Source: Adenophora triphylla var. japonica
Lineage: Eukaryota > Streptophyta > Magnoliopsida > Asterales > Campanulaceae
Assembly (NCBI GenBank): GCA_022495995.1
Contig: JAFEMH010002096.1
Coordinates: 124,001 to 188,000, forward strand
Reading direction: 5' to 3'
Length of the DNA: 64,000 bases
Positions 19,819-32,200 of this stretch are shown here, piece after piece. The notes under the pieces are model-generated. The model was not told where the DNA came from and ran no database searches. It worked only from the letters and a program-made list of their open reading frames with translations. Position numbers and translations under genes: made by a program. Numbering within the stretch: the first letter of the stretch is position 1; the number at the start of each line of letters is the position of its first letter.

Positions 19819-21128
19819 GACCCACCTTCCTCGCAATGCTTCCCCTTGAAACTCGGACACACCTTGTTTCTTGCATCGTCTGTTCTTGGTCTGAATCCGC
19901 TCTCTGTTAGGGCCCTTGGACATCCACACCGCGTTGATCAACTTTGTGTCCTCCCCAACATACCGTTTCTTGATGTCTCCCCTTTTCACACCAACAGGCC
20001 GGTTCTTAAGCCTCTTGCTCCCACCGGAACGAACATCGACATTGTAGGTAGAGTACAACATCTTCTCCTTAACCCCATGAGCCAACACCTTAGCCCCTTT
20101 TGTGACTTCCCAAGACCCACCAATGAAAGAAACACCATACCCTTCACTGTCGAGTTGTCCCACAGAAATCACCCTTCTCCTCAAATTCGGAACATGCATC
20201 ACGTTGTGTAGTTGTAAAACAGCCCCATTAGGTGTCTTCATCATCACATCCCCCTTACCTTTGATCTTCAATGGTTGACCATCACCAAGATAGAGAACCC
20301 CAAAATCTCCAGTTTTGTAGCGCTTCATTGATTCTGCATCCCCACTAGCATGACAAGAAGCTCCAGAATCCAACACCCAATCTTCACCCGAATGCTCCTC
20401 CCCTAGGATTAATACATCACCACCATCATCCACCACATGTGCACCACCATCTTTTCCCGGAAAGTCATAACTGATATGCCCCAATTCACCACAATTGTAG
20501 CACTTGACCTTTTTCCCCTTTTTCGGTCCTCCCCTTTTTCTCTCCACCCTAAGTGCAGCCCCATCTACGGAAGATTCTCCCCTTTTCTCTTTCCTTCGCA
20601 ACTCCTCTTGAAGGATGAGATCTCTAACCTCCGTATACACCAATGCTATTTTCGACGTACTAATCGTTGTGACAGTAACCTCCCAACTATCAGGCAATGA
20701 CTTTAGTAGAAAACAAGCTAGCACTTCATCGGAGAAAGTAATATCAACACTTTTCAATTGGTCCACCATACCTTTGAAATTGCCGATATGACTTGCCGTC
20801 TCCGCCCTCTCGACATCTTCGCATTCGCAAACCTCTTTATCAAATGCACCTTATTGATATTCGACTGCTTCTCATACATGTTCGACAGCGTTTGTAGCAA
20901 CTCCACCGTTGTCTTGACCTCCATAGCGTTCCGTGCAACGTCGTCGGTTAGGGCACTCCTTACCGCTCCTAACGCCTTCCGATCCAACGTCTCCCAATCC
21001 CCTTGTGACATGTCTTCGGGCTTCGTCTTCAAGGGTCCATGAAGATCCTTTTAATAAAGGTAGTCTTCAATCCTTGTCTTCCAAAACGTGAAATTCACAC
21101 CGTTGAATTTCTCGATTGAGTTCTTCAT
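19819..21128 (-). pseudogene. gag-protease of the short copia element
   Basis: It starts at 21128 (MKNSIEKFNGVNF), has one TAA near 21051 and a 1-nt frameshift near 20800 in a run of G. The gag core has ALTDDVARN, YEKQSNINKVHLIKRF and MVDQLKSVDITFSDEV, LKSLPDSWE. The zinc knuckle CYNCGELGHISYDF has lost its last Cys (Phe instead). The protease motif is WVLDSGASCHASGD. Beyond VLAHGVKEKML the usual pre-integrase sequence is replaced by a basic, unrecognised stretch, and the frame stays open into the 3' LTR (to 19627). Integrase onward is deleted. Confidence 0.75.
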
Positions 21129-21227
21129 CTTGACTGCTTCACCAAAATCCCCATGAACGCGATTCAAAATTAATCAACTAATGAAAAGATTTTGAATCCT
21201 CCGAACCAAAGCTCTGATACCAGTTGT

Positions 21228-21674
21228 TGTGAAATTGGCGATACTCCGTTGCAATCAAAACAAAGAAATCAACACACCCACACGTACAAGAAAGAAACAA
21301 ACACACACAAGAACACAAGAGTTGTTTACCCGGTTCATTCACCAACTCGTGAACTACGTCCGGGGGCAATTGCCAAGCCAATATGTTATTAGTCTCCTTC
21401 TAATATGTTGCTACAATGTGTTCTAGGCCGAAATTATGCTTATATAGTTATACAAGGAACCCTAAATCTAATTTAAGAAGAGTTCTAATCAAAATAGGAA
21501 ACAAATCTGCTGCAGAAAATTCTGATCCGACACATGGGCGGTCGCCCAAGACAACATAGGCGGTCGCCCAAGCCAAAATTCCCCAGGCCAAACTTTCTGT
21601 CCTCATGGGCGGTCGCCCAACCCCACCTGGGCGGTCGCCCATCACCCCAGAAAGACTTCCCTCGAATTTCCTCC
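21228..21674 (-). repeat. gag-only element, 5' LTR
   Basis: It pairs with 19370-19818. The primer site abuts its left end. The right boundary (about 21674) is set by loss of similarity. Confidence 0.8.
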
Positions 21675-21964
21675 TTGATCTCAGCAACTCCTCCGACTTA
21701 GGCTCTTCCTCTTTCTTGTAGTTTAGGATCCAATCCCAACATACTACTTTCACTTGCAGTAGTCCATTCTTTGGAGCACAAATGTGAAAAGATATCATGT
21801 GCAATACAAAGCAGGCGAGATTGTTAAAGTAGATATAGGTTACATCACCAATAGTTTATACCTTTTATTAATTACCAAATATTATTTTTCACAATTATAA
21901 TTTTATTAATTAAATTTTTTAGACCTTTTATATATTTTATATTTTTTTAATAGAACATTTATGT
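21675..21964. other. Unassigned flank
   Basis: A minus-strand frame (21804 downwards, MHMISFHICAPKNG..., NYKKEEEPKSEELL) enters the LTR. I do not recognise it; it may be an exon scrap of the insertion target. The rest is AT-rich. Confidence 0.3.
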
Positions 21965-22857
21965 CTCTTATATTTTTTTAAATCATTTTTCTTAAATTTT
22001 TTGATTTTTTATTTTAAGTTGATGTTTTGTGAATAAAATTTAGAGGGCTTTTGAAGTCTTTTCCAAATAGAATTCTAAATCTTTGATAAGAAATTCATAA
22101 AATCCACTTACCAAACTTATCACAATTGGATTCAAATAAGGGAAGTCATTACCAAACTTATCACAAGTGGATTCAAATTAGGGAAGTGCATATGCATATA
22201 AAATAATATCACGTGTACACCAACTGTAACTCTACACAAAATAAATTTCGTGGGTTTGTTCCTAAAGTCTCTCTCTCTAGATCACTTCCGTTTCTTTTTG
22301 ACGTATCAACGTAGTATCTGTTAAGATTGTGGTGTTCTTCTTCTTCTTCTTCATCTTTCTATCTTGGGGAGAAGCCTCTTGCATGCTCATTGGTGATTGC
22401 AGCTCAAGATTTAGAAGAACACCCTAGTCTTAACAGAGGCTACTTTGATACGATGCCATCGGCTCATCTTGGTTTGTGCCCTACCACCGGAGAAGAACTC
22501 CTCCATACCGGATTATTACTTGAATAACAACATCAGCAACTCACAAGTATTCTTCTTCTTCTATATATTTTCATCATTATTGGATCAAATTCTTATTTAT
22601 TTTAATTATTATACTTTTAGTTTTCTTAGATGTTGTTATAAGATGAACTGTTTCTTCATTGTACACAAATTTGACCGTAACTTTCTCATAATTATAGGTT
22701 AAAGATGGGTATATGACGAATATTTCTCTGTATAAATAAAAGGCCAGATGAATTTTTTTTTAGTTGTTTGACTTTGTTGTTTAAGAATAATTATTTCAGA
22801 TTAAATTTTAATTCAAACGATTAAGTTTTTTATGTAATTATCAAATCCTGATTATGT
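21965..22857. repeat. Segmental duplication, copy B (empty site of Element 1)
   Basis: It is the paralogue of 2581-3232/16567-16640. At 22617-22628 'ttttagttttcttagatg' shows the uninterrupted target of Element 1 (single GTTTT). It is cut at about 22858 by the 3' tail of an Element 1/2-type copia. Confidence 0.75.
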
Positions 22858-23057
22858 CTTTTTGGATAAGTCCTTTTTAATCCCTACCTTTAATTCCTGC
22901 TTTTAAAACATTGTTTATTTTGGATAATATGTTTTGTTTTAAGACTCAGTTGATTGAATCAAGAAGATTGTTCTCATCTTCATTGGTATATTCATTCTTG
23001 AGTATCTTGCAGGTTATATCTTTATTAGATATATTACTTTGCCAAAAAGGGGGAAAT
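22858..23057 (+). mobile_element. 3' tail of a copia element with polypurine tract
   Basis: Similar to 32314-32522 and 43545-43753 ('ttattttggataat', 'gaatcaagaagatt', 'gtatcttgcaggt'). It ends in CCAAAAAGGGGGAAAT (23043-23057) directly before the LTR at 23058. Thus the LTR at 23058 has internal sequence on both sides. Confidence 0.8.
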
Positions 23058-24197
23058 TGTTAGGACCTAACTATGTAAGCCACATAGTTATAAAAGGTTT
23101 TGACAAAGAAATATATCATATGTTATCTCGATGACCAAGATAACATATGACCTTGACCACTAAGACCTCAAAATCAAACCGCATCTCTATTTATATCAAC
23201 CGGACAACATGATTCAATCAACCTACAAAGATATCACTCAAAACCTCTCTTGTACATTAATGTATCTAACTTACATGTGTAGTATGATGTATTACATAAG
23301 GCCTAAACCTTCTAGATCAGAACTTAGCTCGACAAAGCTAAGGTTCTCTCACAAAGAAAGGTTTCACTCCTCAACAGCTATGATCTTTCAACATCAACGG
23401 CTATGAAGAATTCCCGTGATGACCAAGATGTGCCTTGTCCAAATCTCTCCATACAGATAATGCCAGCTCATCTCCATGAAGATCACATGCCTTGTTGCAG
23501 ATTCCAGCTATTTTATTCTCCAGTCAACAAAGGCTCTAAATGCAACTCCAACATGCATTTACTCCCTTGTCTCCTTGTCTCCTCCAACGGCTATTTCCAA
23601 GCCTATAAAAGGAACTCTCCAAGATCGAAGACCTCACCCCTTTTTACACACAACTTCTACAAACCTTGCATCCAAACCTTCTCTCAACCCGCAACCAATA
23701 ATCAAAACAATATTAAGACACTTCAGTAATCGATCTCGGGTGTATAAACCGATTTGTAAGAACCCCTTAAGACCGACTTTAAGTGGGTAGTGTGAATAGC
23801 TCAGTAGAGCTTGATCCCTAATAGACTCGTACTTATTAGGGAAGAGGAAGTTCGAGGAACTTGCCTATCCAATCCTTTGTAAATCTTAACGGGAACTAGA
23901 TTTAAGTGGATTGATCTCACTTGTCATAGGTTGATGGTGAGGGTGGACGTAGGGAGGAGTGAACTCAACCACCTTAAAATTCCTTGTGTTCAATTGGTAT
24001 TATCACACTACACACACACACATATACACACACATACACTATTCACTTGTCTTTACATTATTTCAAACACTTTTATTCCGCCGCACATTTAACTCTAATC
24101 TTTAAAACCGTTAACCTCTCGATGGCTAAGATTTCACCTCGACGTCAAACCTTAACCGCCTAACCTTTAATTTGATCTAAGCAAACAGGACCTTTCA
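23058..24197 (+). repeat. Element 2, upstream LTR
   Basis: Begins TGTTAGGACCTAACTATG and ends AGGACCTTTCA, followed by a primer-site remnant. A CA-rich microsatellite lies at 24005-24040. It serves both as 3' LTR of the tail at 22858-23057 and as 5' LTR of Element 2. Confidence 0.85.
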
Positions 24198-24199
24198 AT

Positions 24200-24210
24200 T
24201 GGTATCGAGC
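24200..24210 (+). other. Element 2 primer binding site, degenerate
   Basis: TGGTATCGAGC lacks one A compared with TGGTATCAGAGC, which would impair priming by initiator tRNA-Met. Confidence 0.7.
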
Positions 24211-24265
24211 TTGTCTTCACACATAAAAGTCTAACAACTTGTGAAGGATCAACTACCAACCCACC

Positions 24266-26568
24266 ATGCCTCAACCAAGAAGAAATAATGAGAAAGACAT
24301 TCCCCACATTGATGATAATGTGGATCATTTGAAATATATGCATCAAAAATCAAAACTTACCTTGATGCCAACAAGATCTGAACTGGTATGCCCTTGAAAA
24401 TGAAGTCACATATCCTCGTATCTGTTGATACAAATGGTGGACCTAGCAAAGTTAAATCTCCGCACTCGGGATCGATTCAGAAAGGCAACTTGTTAGTGCT
24501 AACCTTAAAGTCAAGAACATACTCCAAAAGAGTGTCAATGACTCTCTTGCTCAAGAAATTGCCAAGGAGCCAACCGCAAAGGCCGCTTGGGAACTCATTC
24601 ATACCAAGTTCCAAAAACACACTAGTGTTAGAACACAAAACCTATACAACCTTCTTAGACAACTTCAAATTCTACTCGTGAGAAAGTAAGTGCTGCAAAA
24701 CCAAGGTTTGAAGACTTGGTAAGATCCATTGCCGATCATGGTAAAACTTTTGAGAACCAAGACTTGTGTCTCAAAATATACTCCAACCTTCCTCAAGAAT
24801 ATGAGAAGGTAGCTTTGCCAATAAGAGAAGGCTGGAATGGAGCACCATGATCATGAACAATACTTTGGTAAACTTGAAGCCTATGAACTAGAAGGAATGA
24901 TAAAACTTCAACCTGTTCCCTCCATTTCACAAACTCTTGCCTTAGCCGCCCAAGAAACCACCCAAAAAACCAATTACCCAACAAGATATTGATTCTATGG
25001 TTCTTCTCTCCCTCCAAAAAGTAAACCTTCCTCAAATAACCTCTCCCAAGGAGATCTACCAAGCCTCATATCCATGGGCCGTCAAAAATACCTTGAGAGC
25101 ACATAAGAAGTCCTTTGAGAAAAGCTATAGCCCATCCACCTCTCGATCAAAGAAAACCCTAAAAAGAAAGTTGAATGCTTCAACCGCAAGAAGCTTGGAC
25201 ATTACTCCATCCGATTGCCTTACCGAACCAAGGAAACCTAGGGAAAATCGAGGCCAATTAAGAAGTTCTCATACTCCAAGGAGATTATTCACAGGTTCAA
25301 GGTGTAAATCCTACAACCGCACAAAGAAGAAAAATGAAAAGAACAAAGAGCAAGTATTGATTGCTGACTCATCTAAGTTTAGTGATGAGGAATGTGACTA
25401 TAGTGACTACTGAAAGTGAAGGAGAAGAAGCAATGATATGCTTGATGGCTGGAGATGATGAAGACTCGGACAATGAAGAAGATCTTGAAGCCTTCAGTCA
25501 TTCTTTGAAGAACTAAAACAGTACCTCAATTTAATACTTTAAATAATGAAGAATTTAAGCAATTAATTAGTACTCTTTTAATACAAATAAAAAGACACCA
25601 AAATAGCTTTGCTTCATTGCTCACCGATAATCTATCCCAAAGTAAAACCATTGAAAGCCTTGAAAGAGCCAACCAAGGACTGAAAGTTCAAACCTTATGC
25701 TTGAAAAAGCCAATGAAGAGCCGAGATGTGAATTCTAAACTTCGAAACCAACATCAATCTTGAAAAGGAAAATGAATCCTTCGTAAAGAAGTTTGAAACC
25801 CTGGAACAGCTCTGGAGAAGCCTTGACCCACTTTAGCTACAACCAAAGACACCCAAGTGACAAATCAGAATTGGAGCTAACAATCCTACTATGTACACAT
25901 ATACCCTCTTACCGATGAAAGGGCAATTGACAAGATGGTTCTTGAAAGCATGAACTATGTCAAAGCCCAAGAAAATGTCTATCCCATTCGACCAAGGAGG
26001 ATCTCAAAGAAAAAGGGAGAAATGGATGAAGCCAATGAAGCTAGCTCTAGTCACATCAATGAAACCCATGAAACTAGCTCATAGCCATCCTAAAGGGAAA
26101 GGAGAACAAGAAAATAAAGGCAAATACATCGGCAAAGAAAAGGAATCAAGGAGCAAATGAAGAACAATCATCAAAAATCCATGGTGGACAACAGAGGTAT
26201 CTTCTAGACAACCAAGATTCCCTGCATGACCAAGATTTGATGGACAACAGAGATCACCTAGGCAATAAAGATTCTATAACCATCACTCATACTCCAAACA
26301 TCAAAGACCTAACCGTAAATACTCTAATGGAAGAAACCATGCCCAACACAATACCTCTCCTAGATCATCTCACTCAAATAGCTTTCAAAGCCACAATCAA
26401 TTCCATAATAACCAAAACCAATCCTTCTCTCCCAACTATTTTTTTAACCAATTACAACCTACTACACCCACACCTTATATGTGGCAGATCATGGGATACT
26501 ATAATGCCCTAAACCAGTATTTTGGAAAGAGGGCAATGAACAAAGCTAGGGTACCAAAGAAAGTCTAA
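24266..26568 (+). pseudogene. Element 2 gag, heavily decayed
   Basis: Starts MPQPRRNNEKDIPHID like Element 1. Many frameshifts follow. Recognisable scraps are VKNILQKSVNDS-like sequence (about 24500), the UBN2 core (24560-24800), KNKEQVLIADSSKFSDEEC (25330-25410) and the C-terminal MNKARVPKK followed by TAA at 26566-26568. The final codons lie inside the candidate intron. Confidence 0.75.
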
Positions 26569-26624
26569 TCCTTTGGACCTAAAAGAATAAGAGGGTACCA
26601 TAAATTTATTTTTCTATTTTGTAG
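26551..26624 (+). other. Candidate intron at the gag/pol junction (Element 2, 74 nt)
   Basis: GCT AGG precedes donor GTACCAAAG (26551); the acceptor is a T-rich run ending TTTTGTAG (26624), then GAACCTAGGAAAGG. Splicing joins AGG to GAA CCT AGG AAA in the protease frame (WYLNSGC from 26643). It matches Element 1 in position, ends and outcome despite a 1-nt length difference. Confidence 0.6.
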
Positions 26625-27630
26625 GAACCTAGGAAAGGATTATGGTACTTGAATAGTGGATGTAGCAGACACATGACCTTCAACAAAGAGTGGTTGCAAC
26701 AATATGTCCCTAAAAATGGTCCAAATGTAACTTTTGGTGATAACTCACAAGCCAAAATCAAAGGATCAGGAAACCTTATTACTAAAGACATTATTTTTAC
26801 TAATGTGTCTTATGTAGAAGGTCTCAAGCACAATTTGAATAGCATTAGTCAAATTTCTGATAAGGGATATTATGTTGTATGTTCCAAAAACCACTGCACT
26901 GTCAAAGATGTCAACAACAACCAAAATCCATGCTGATCCTGATGGCCAGAGTGTGAATCAAACTCTATATAGGAGCTATATTGGATCACTCCTATATGTG
27001 ACAGCCTCCAGACCTGATATTATGTTTAGTGTTTGCCTTTGTGCAAGATTTCAAGCCAATCCTAAAGAATCTCATCTCCCTGCTGTCAAGAGAATCTTGA
27101 GATATCTCAAAGGAACACCTGACTATGGCTTGTGGTATCCTACTGGATCCCCATTCTCCCTAATTGGCTTCACTGACTCAGATTATGCTGGATGCAATCT
27201 GGATAGGAAATCCACAAGTGGTGGATGTCAATTTATTGGATCAAGAATAATCTCTTGATCAAGCAAGAAGTAAACTTCTGTAGCTACCTCAACAGCTGAG
27301 GCTAAATATATTGTTGCTGGTCTTTGTTGCTCTCAAATCCTTTACCTCAAAAATCAACTCCAAGACTTTGGGATGGACCTGTCAAACATTCCCATCTTCT
27401 GTGACAATTCAAGCACCATTGCCATGACAGAAAACCCAGTTCAACACTCCAAGACCAAGCATATTGAAGTTAGGCATCACTTCATCAGAGATCATGTTGA
27501 AAAAGGAAATATCAACCTAGATAAAGTATGCACTGAAGACAATTTTTCTGACATCCTAACAAAAGCCATGGATGAGAAGAGATTCGAGAAGCTAAGGGCA
27601 ATGCTGGGGATAATCAATTTGCCAAAATAA
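26625..27630 (+). pseudogene. Element 2 pol remnant: protease joined to RNase H
   Basis: The protease motif is NSGCSRHM, with the catalytic Asp replaced by Asn. After YYVVCSKNHCTVKD the frame jumps at about 26908 to the end of RT ([29 protein letters not shown]) and RNase H (TDSDYAGCNLDRKSTSG; stop at 27258 region; MDEKRFEKLRA, INLPK end). The integrase and most of RT, including YVDD, are deleted. It cannot be active alone. Confidence 0.85.
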
Positions 27631-27766
27631 AATATTTTTTCATTAAAACAAAGAAACATTACAAATGGCTGCTGTCAACAGTTGAGGATCTGACAGCAAA
27701 CCATAACCTTATACAAAAGCCTTCATCATTCTTAGCCAAACATCTTCCTACCAAATACCTTAGTTT

Positions 27767-28681
27767 TCAAAACACAAAATCAAACACAAATTCATAGACA
27801 ACATCAGGAGCCTCATAGACATTCTCCTTAATATCCCCATACCTCTCTAGCCACACTGGGTGCCTCTTCATAAAAGGGTCAATGGCTGATGTTGAGAATT
27901 GTAAAGAACACACCCTTCTTGGCCACCATTCCTCAACAGCATTGTAAGGAGGATATTCACTTAGTGGAGAGACAAAACTGAATGTCCCTGAAGTGTTTGC
28001 ACTCTCCTATGCAATAATAGCTTGATTTAATAGAAGACCTACTTCTTCCTCCTCATTCATAGCTGCTGGACTCAAGCACTTCAAAAATTATGAGAACAAT
28101 CTCATATAAGCCTTTGAAGGAGAACTTTGCACTCCTGCAAAGTTGTCTCCAGTTCCCCCAAGAACTTCTTGACTCAATGTAAGTGAATCCCTTGTTACTG
28201 CCGTGAATTATCTGACAGCTAAGAACTCAGGTTGACCAATAGGAGTGTCAATCTTAATCCTTTCTTTGCTGTCAGGCTTCACAAGTTCACCCAATGTGTA
28301 GACTCTCTCTACACCTATCCCAACTTGCTTACTAGATTCACCATCACTCCCCTTTCCAAATAGATTAACCTTAGCTGTCTGACCATCTTGACCCTCACTA
28401 ACCATCATAGCCTTACCCTTATCCCTAGCTGTCTCCTTCAATCTATTTCTCTCACCCTCTAACAATACTAGCCTTTCTTCCTCCCAAAACTTTCTCCTCA
28501 TCTCTCTCTCTCTTAACTCTTCTTCCTTACATGGATCATCACTATGAAGTTGATCCACCTCCTATTCTAGACCATTATCAGTTTGTATTTGGTAAGATAG
28601 AAACTCTCTTTCAAACCTCTCTTCCTCAGTTTCCTCTAACCTAGGACTCTTGAAAACCAGTTTCTTTGCTGTCTTAGCCAT
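27767..28681 (-). pseudogene. Antisense accessory ORF of Element 2 (four in-frame stops)
   Basis: The 305-codon frame begins MAKTAKKLVFKSPR at 28681 and ends in TGA at 27767. It keeps one frame throughout; stops occur after GLE, LAVR, RLFS and AIIA. It has an extra Glu/Arg-rich coiled-coil-like section (EEELREREMRRKFWEEER) absent from Element 1. Shared with 8531-9346 in order are VERVYTLGELV, RDSL, GTGDNFAGV, CLSPA, TFSFVSPL, EEWWPRR, IDPFMKRHPVWLERY. Family unknown. The TATA box lies 89 bp upstream at 28770-28777. Confidence 0.65.
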
Positions 28682-29222
28682 CTTGCTAGGACTAAACATT
28701 GAAACAAACCTTCCCATTTGCTATATGACTGAAATGGATTTGATAAATCTCATCTTTTGGTCCATTTCCTTTTATAGACAAGTCTATTTTCAGTAAGTAT
28801 AGAGGCAATGATCATTCAAAATAGACTTGGCTGGTCATCAAGTCTAACAGCTATGATTTGAGTTCTTGCCAAATCAAGGATTATTGGAACTTGCCACTAA
28901 CAAATACTCATTTACTTCTCTGATAATTCCCTCTGAAAATTCGCCTCTGTGCACGGAATTTACTCCCATGTTTTATGGGAAGTTATGGAACGTAATGAGT
29001 GGGGACAAAAAATACTATTCATGAACAGTCACATCCTTAAATGCTAATTTCTAAACGTTGCACTAACCCACGTTTTAGCCGTTGAACTATACAAATTCCT
29101 TTCTCATTAACCTCTAATCTTACGAAACTTACCCCTCCTCAACAAAAACTTTTAACACTCCTTAATCCCGTCTCTGAATCTCTCTGTTCTTCAAAAACCC
29201 TAATTCTCTGTTTTACTCAACA
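28682..29222. promoter_or_regulatory. Divergent intergenic region of Element 2
   Basis: The 541-bp spacer sits between ATGs at 28681 (minus) and 29223 (plus). CTATAAAA (minus) at 28770-28777 mirrors 8440-8447 in Element 1. Towards 29223 there is a TATA-like 'actatacaaa' (about 29087) and a C/T-rich leader with 'aaaaaccctaattctctg'. Confidence 0.5.
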
Positions 29223-32200
29223 ATGGCATACTCTGAAGCTCATGGCTACTTTATCAAGCCTGATTTTTTTAATCATGAAGTTGGAGCTCTCATCAAATCC
29301 CTTCTTGAGTCCAACAATCTTTGCACAATGATGGAAGCTCAACCTCCCATATATGAAAATTTGTGTAGAGAAATCTACATGACTAGACATAGACTTGTTA
29401 GTGGAGCCATTAGAATCAACATTGAGGGTACTGAGATAAATGTGTCTCCCAAGTTGTTTCTGAAGTCTACAACATTCCAATCATGAATTGAACCAGAAGC
29501 AACCTCTAGGATAGGAAAGATTGTGCCTTGGAAATGTTCTACAAAAGATTCTTTGATGAACCCAATTGCAATTATCAAGTGGTTCAGAACAAACTCATTA
29601 AAAAGGGGTCTCTTGATTTGTTCAAATCAACCCTAATGGATGTCATCATCAAGGGGTTTGATGGAAAGCAATCCTCTTTTGATCAAATCAATCCAAATGA
29701 ATGGAAGCAAGGCTTGAGTCTGATAGCTAAGGATGTGAACTGGAGTATAGCTCTCTTGCACAACTATCAACTGGCCACATCCCCTTCACCATGGAAGTTC
29801 AAAAAGCAAACCCCAAGGATGAACAACTTCAGATTCATGAGTGGGATTCCACACCATCTGATTCCAAAGCTAAACCCTCCCGTAAAAGATGATTGGCTTG
29901 AAACTACCAATCTTGTGCAAACAAAGAGTTTCAGCTTGAGCACATTCAGGCTCAAAGGGAAGAAAAGATTGGATTTTGGGGATAACAGCTCTAGAAATCT
30001 TGATGAAACAACTCAAAAGCTGAGAGAGAAGACTGAGAATGAAATGAAGTGTTGGAAATCATTGGTCCACATGGTAAATGACAAGAGGTCAAAAAGAAAG
30101 CATGACAAAGGTGTAGTGATCAAAGGGCTCAAGAGACCACACCTAGCAAAATCAAAAAGAGGATTAGCAAATCTGAAATGAAGAAAACTGGGAAGGGAAA
30201 GAAGCTACCCAAGGGGAAGAAGGTGGAAGAAATGATTGAACAAGTGGTTGAGCAAGTGGATGCTGAAGTGATTGACAAAGGGAAACAAGTTGCTGAAGAA
30301 TAACCTGCTGACAGTGAAGAAACTCACTCAGACCCCATTTTCAAAGATATTGATGAATTCATTGGTGATGATGATGCTAATCAAGATGATGAGTATGATG
30401 AACAGCTAAGGAGAGCCCTTGCTGAATCCCTTGTTGATGCTAGGCACAGAACTGCCAAGATAGGTCAGACATCTGGGACAGCTATGATTGCCCAAGGTCT
30501 GACAGCTAAGGTTTCTGAACCTGCTAGAACTTTAACTGAGGTAACTCCTACCCCCTCTCCTTCAGTAAATACCGTCTCTAGGAAGAGAAAACTTGATAAA
30601 GATGCTCCCCTCTCCAAAAAGCTGAAACCCAATACTCCTCAACCCTCACCAACCAAAGAACAATCCAATTCACCACATATTTTTATAGCACAAGAAATAC
30701 TCAAACTGAATTCTTCCAACATAAGCCCAAATTAGCCAAGTGTTGAAAATGAAAGGGGGAACACCTCTGATTCTGAAAAGGATGACCCTCAGTTGAGGGG
30801 GAACAGCAGTCATCAATCCTCTAATCTGACAGCTGAGCCTTCCAAAACCCGATCTTCACCTATCTCCAGTCCTTCTGATCCATCACCCATCCCTGAAAAT
30901 ATCCTCAAAGTTTCTGAAGGATTAACATTTGAAGGACACCCTGATTTGCTTCCCACTGTTATCTCCTACTTGAGAACCTTGCTGACTGAGGATGATATGT
31001 TGAAAGCTCTAGATTTAATCAAAACTAAAGATAGGGCCAAAAGGTCTAGCATGCCTGACAGTGAAGCTCAACCCAAACCTGTTGAAGTTGTTAAACCTCA
31101 ATCTCCCCCTGAATCTACCCCTGATATTGAACCCCTTCCAGCTTATGAGCCTTGGATTCTAGATTGTGACATTGATTTCTCTTTTCCCTCCATCATGGCT
31201 GCCAACCAAAGATTCAAGGGAATCACTCACTTCCCTGAAATTGCCGACCCAAACATCATTGCCAATCCTTGGTTGTTAAGCAAGAATGCCATCATGATCC
31301 ATGCCAGAAACAGAAGTGGACTCATCATGTTTGGGCATGAGGAATGGAAGAAATACAGAACAGCTCTCCCCACTTCCTTCTTTCATAATGCCCCCAAATT
31401 TCCCAATTTCATGGACCTATCAACCATCATTGACTGGGAAGTTCTGTTCTCCCAATTTCTGTCCACCAATCTCAATGAATGCATTTACATGCCCTCCTCC
31501 CTTGTCTATGCTCTCTGTGTGGACCTAACCAAAGAATTGTATTGGAAAATCTGCTGCAATAAAGCCAAAATCATGGTTGTTATTGCCAAGCCAAGTCTGA
31601 CAACCATGTTTCCACCAATCACTTCATAACCACCTCCCTTCATTCCCCCAAACACTAGATCTCTCCAATTAAATCTCCCTCCAAACTTCAACCCCTCAGC
31701 ATATGTGCCTCCCTATCAAGTGACCATCACTGACATGCAAAAATTCACAAGGACCATGATCACCAAGATGAGACACATATTGGAAGTCTCAACTGGATCC
31801 AAACCAGAAAAGAAGACATCTAAGGGAAAGGCAATTGACTCTGATGAGGAAGCCATCAACCTGGGAAAAATAACTTCTGGTACTGCTGCTAATGTTATTG
31901 TGGCTAGTGATGATGAAGATGATGAGCCAGTAAAGCAAGTGCATTAATCTACAACCTCAGTTGTTCTCTCTGTCCCCACAGAACCTCATCTCTACCCCAC
32001 TCAACCAACCCTCTCTCTGCAGTCAAATCCCTTCTTCTCTAACTTATTTTCAGGAACCCGAGGCGAAAGTTCTAAAGGAAAGAGGACTCCCAAATGGGGC
32101 ACTTTAAGAATAAGGGATGATCAAGAACCATTGTTCAAAGCTGTGCTCAAGGAAAGACAAGATCAAACCTTCACCCATGATGATGAGATGAGCTGGGAAT

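Larger units (their letters stand above)
19370..21674 (-). mobile_element. Short copia derivative carrying only gag and protease (TR-GAG-like)
   Basis: Direct ~448-bp LTRs at 19370-19818 and 21228-21674 (ends approximate) flank only 1.4 kb. The primer site TGGTATCAGAGC (minus, about 21211-21222) lies beside the right LTR. Integrase, RT and RNase H are missing. The LTRs differ at about four positions. No clean target duplication is visible, so the ends are uncertain. Each LTR carries four copies of the near-palindrome TGGGCGGTCGCCCA. Confidence 0.8.
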
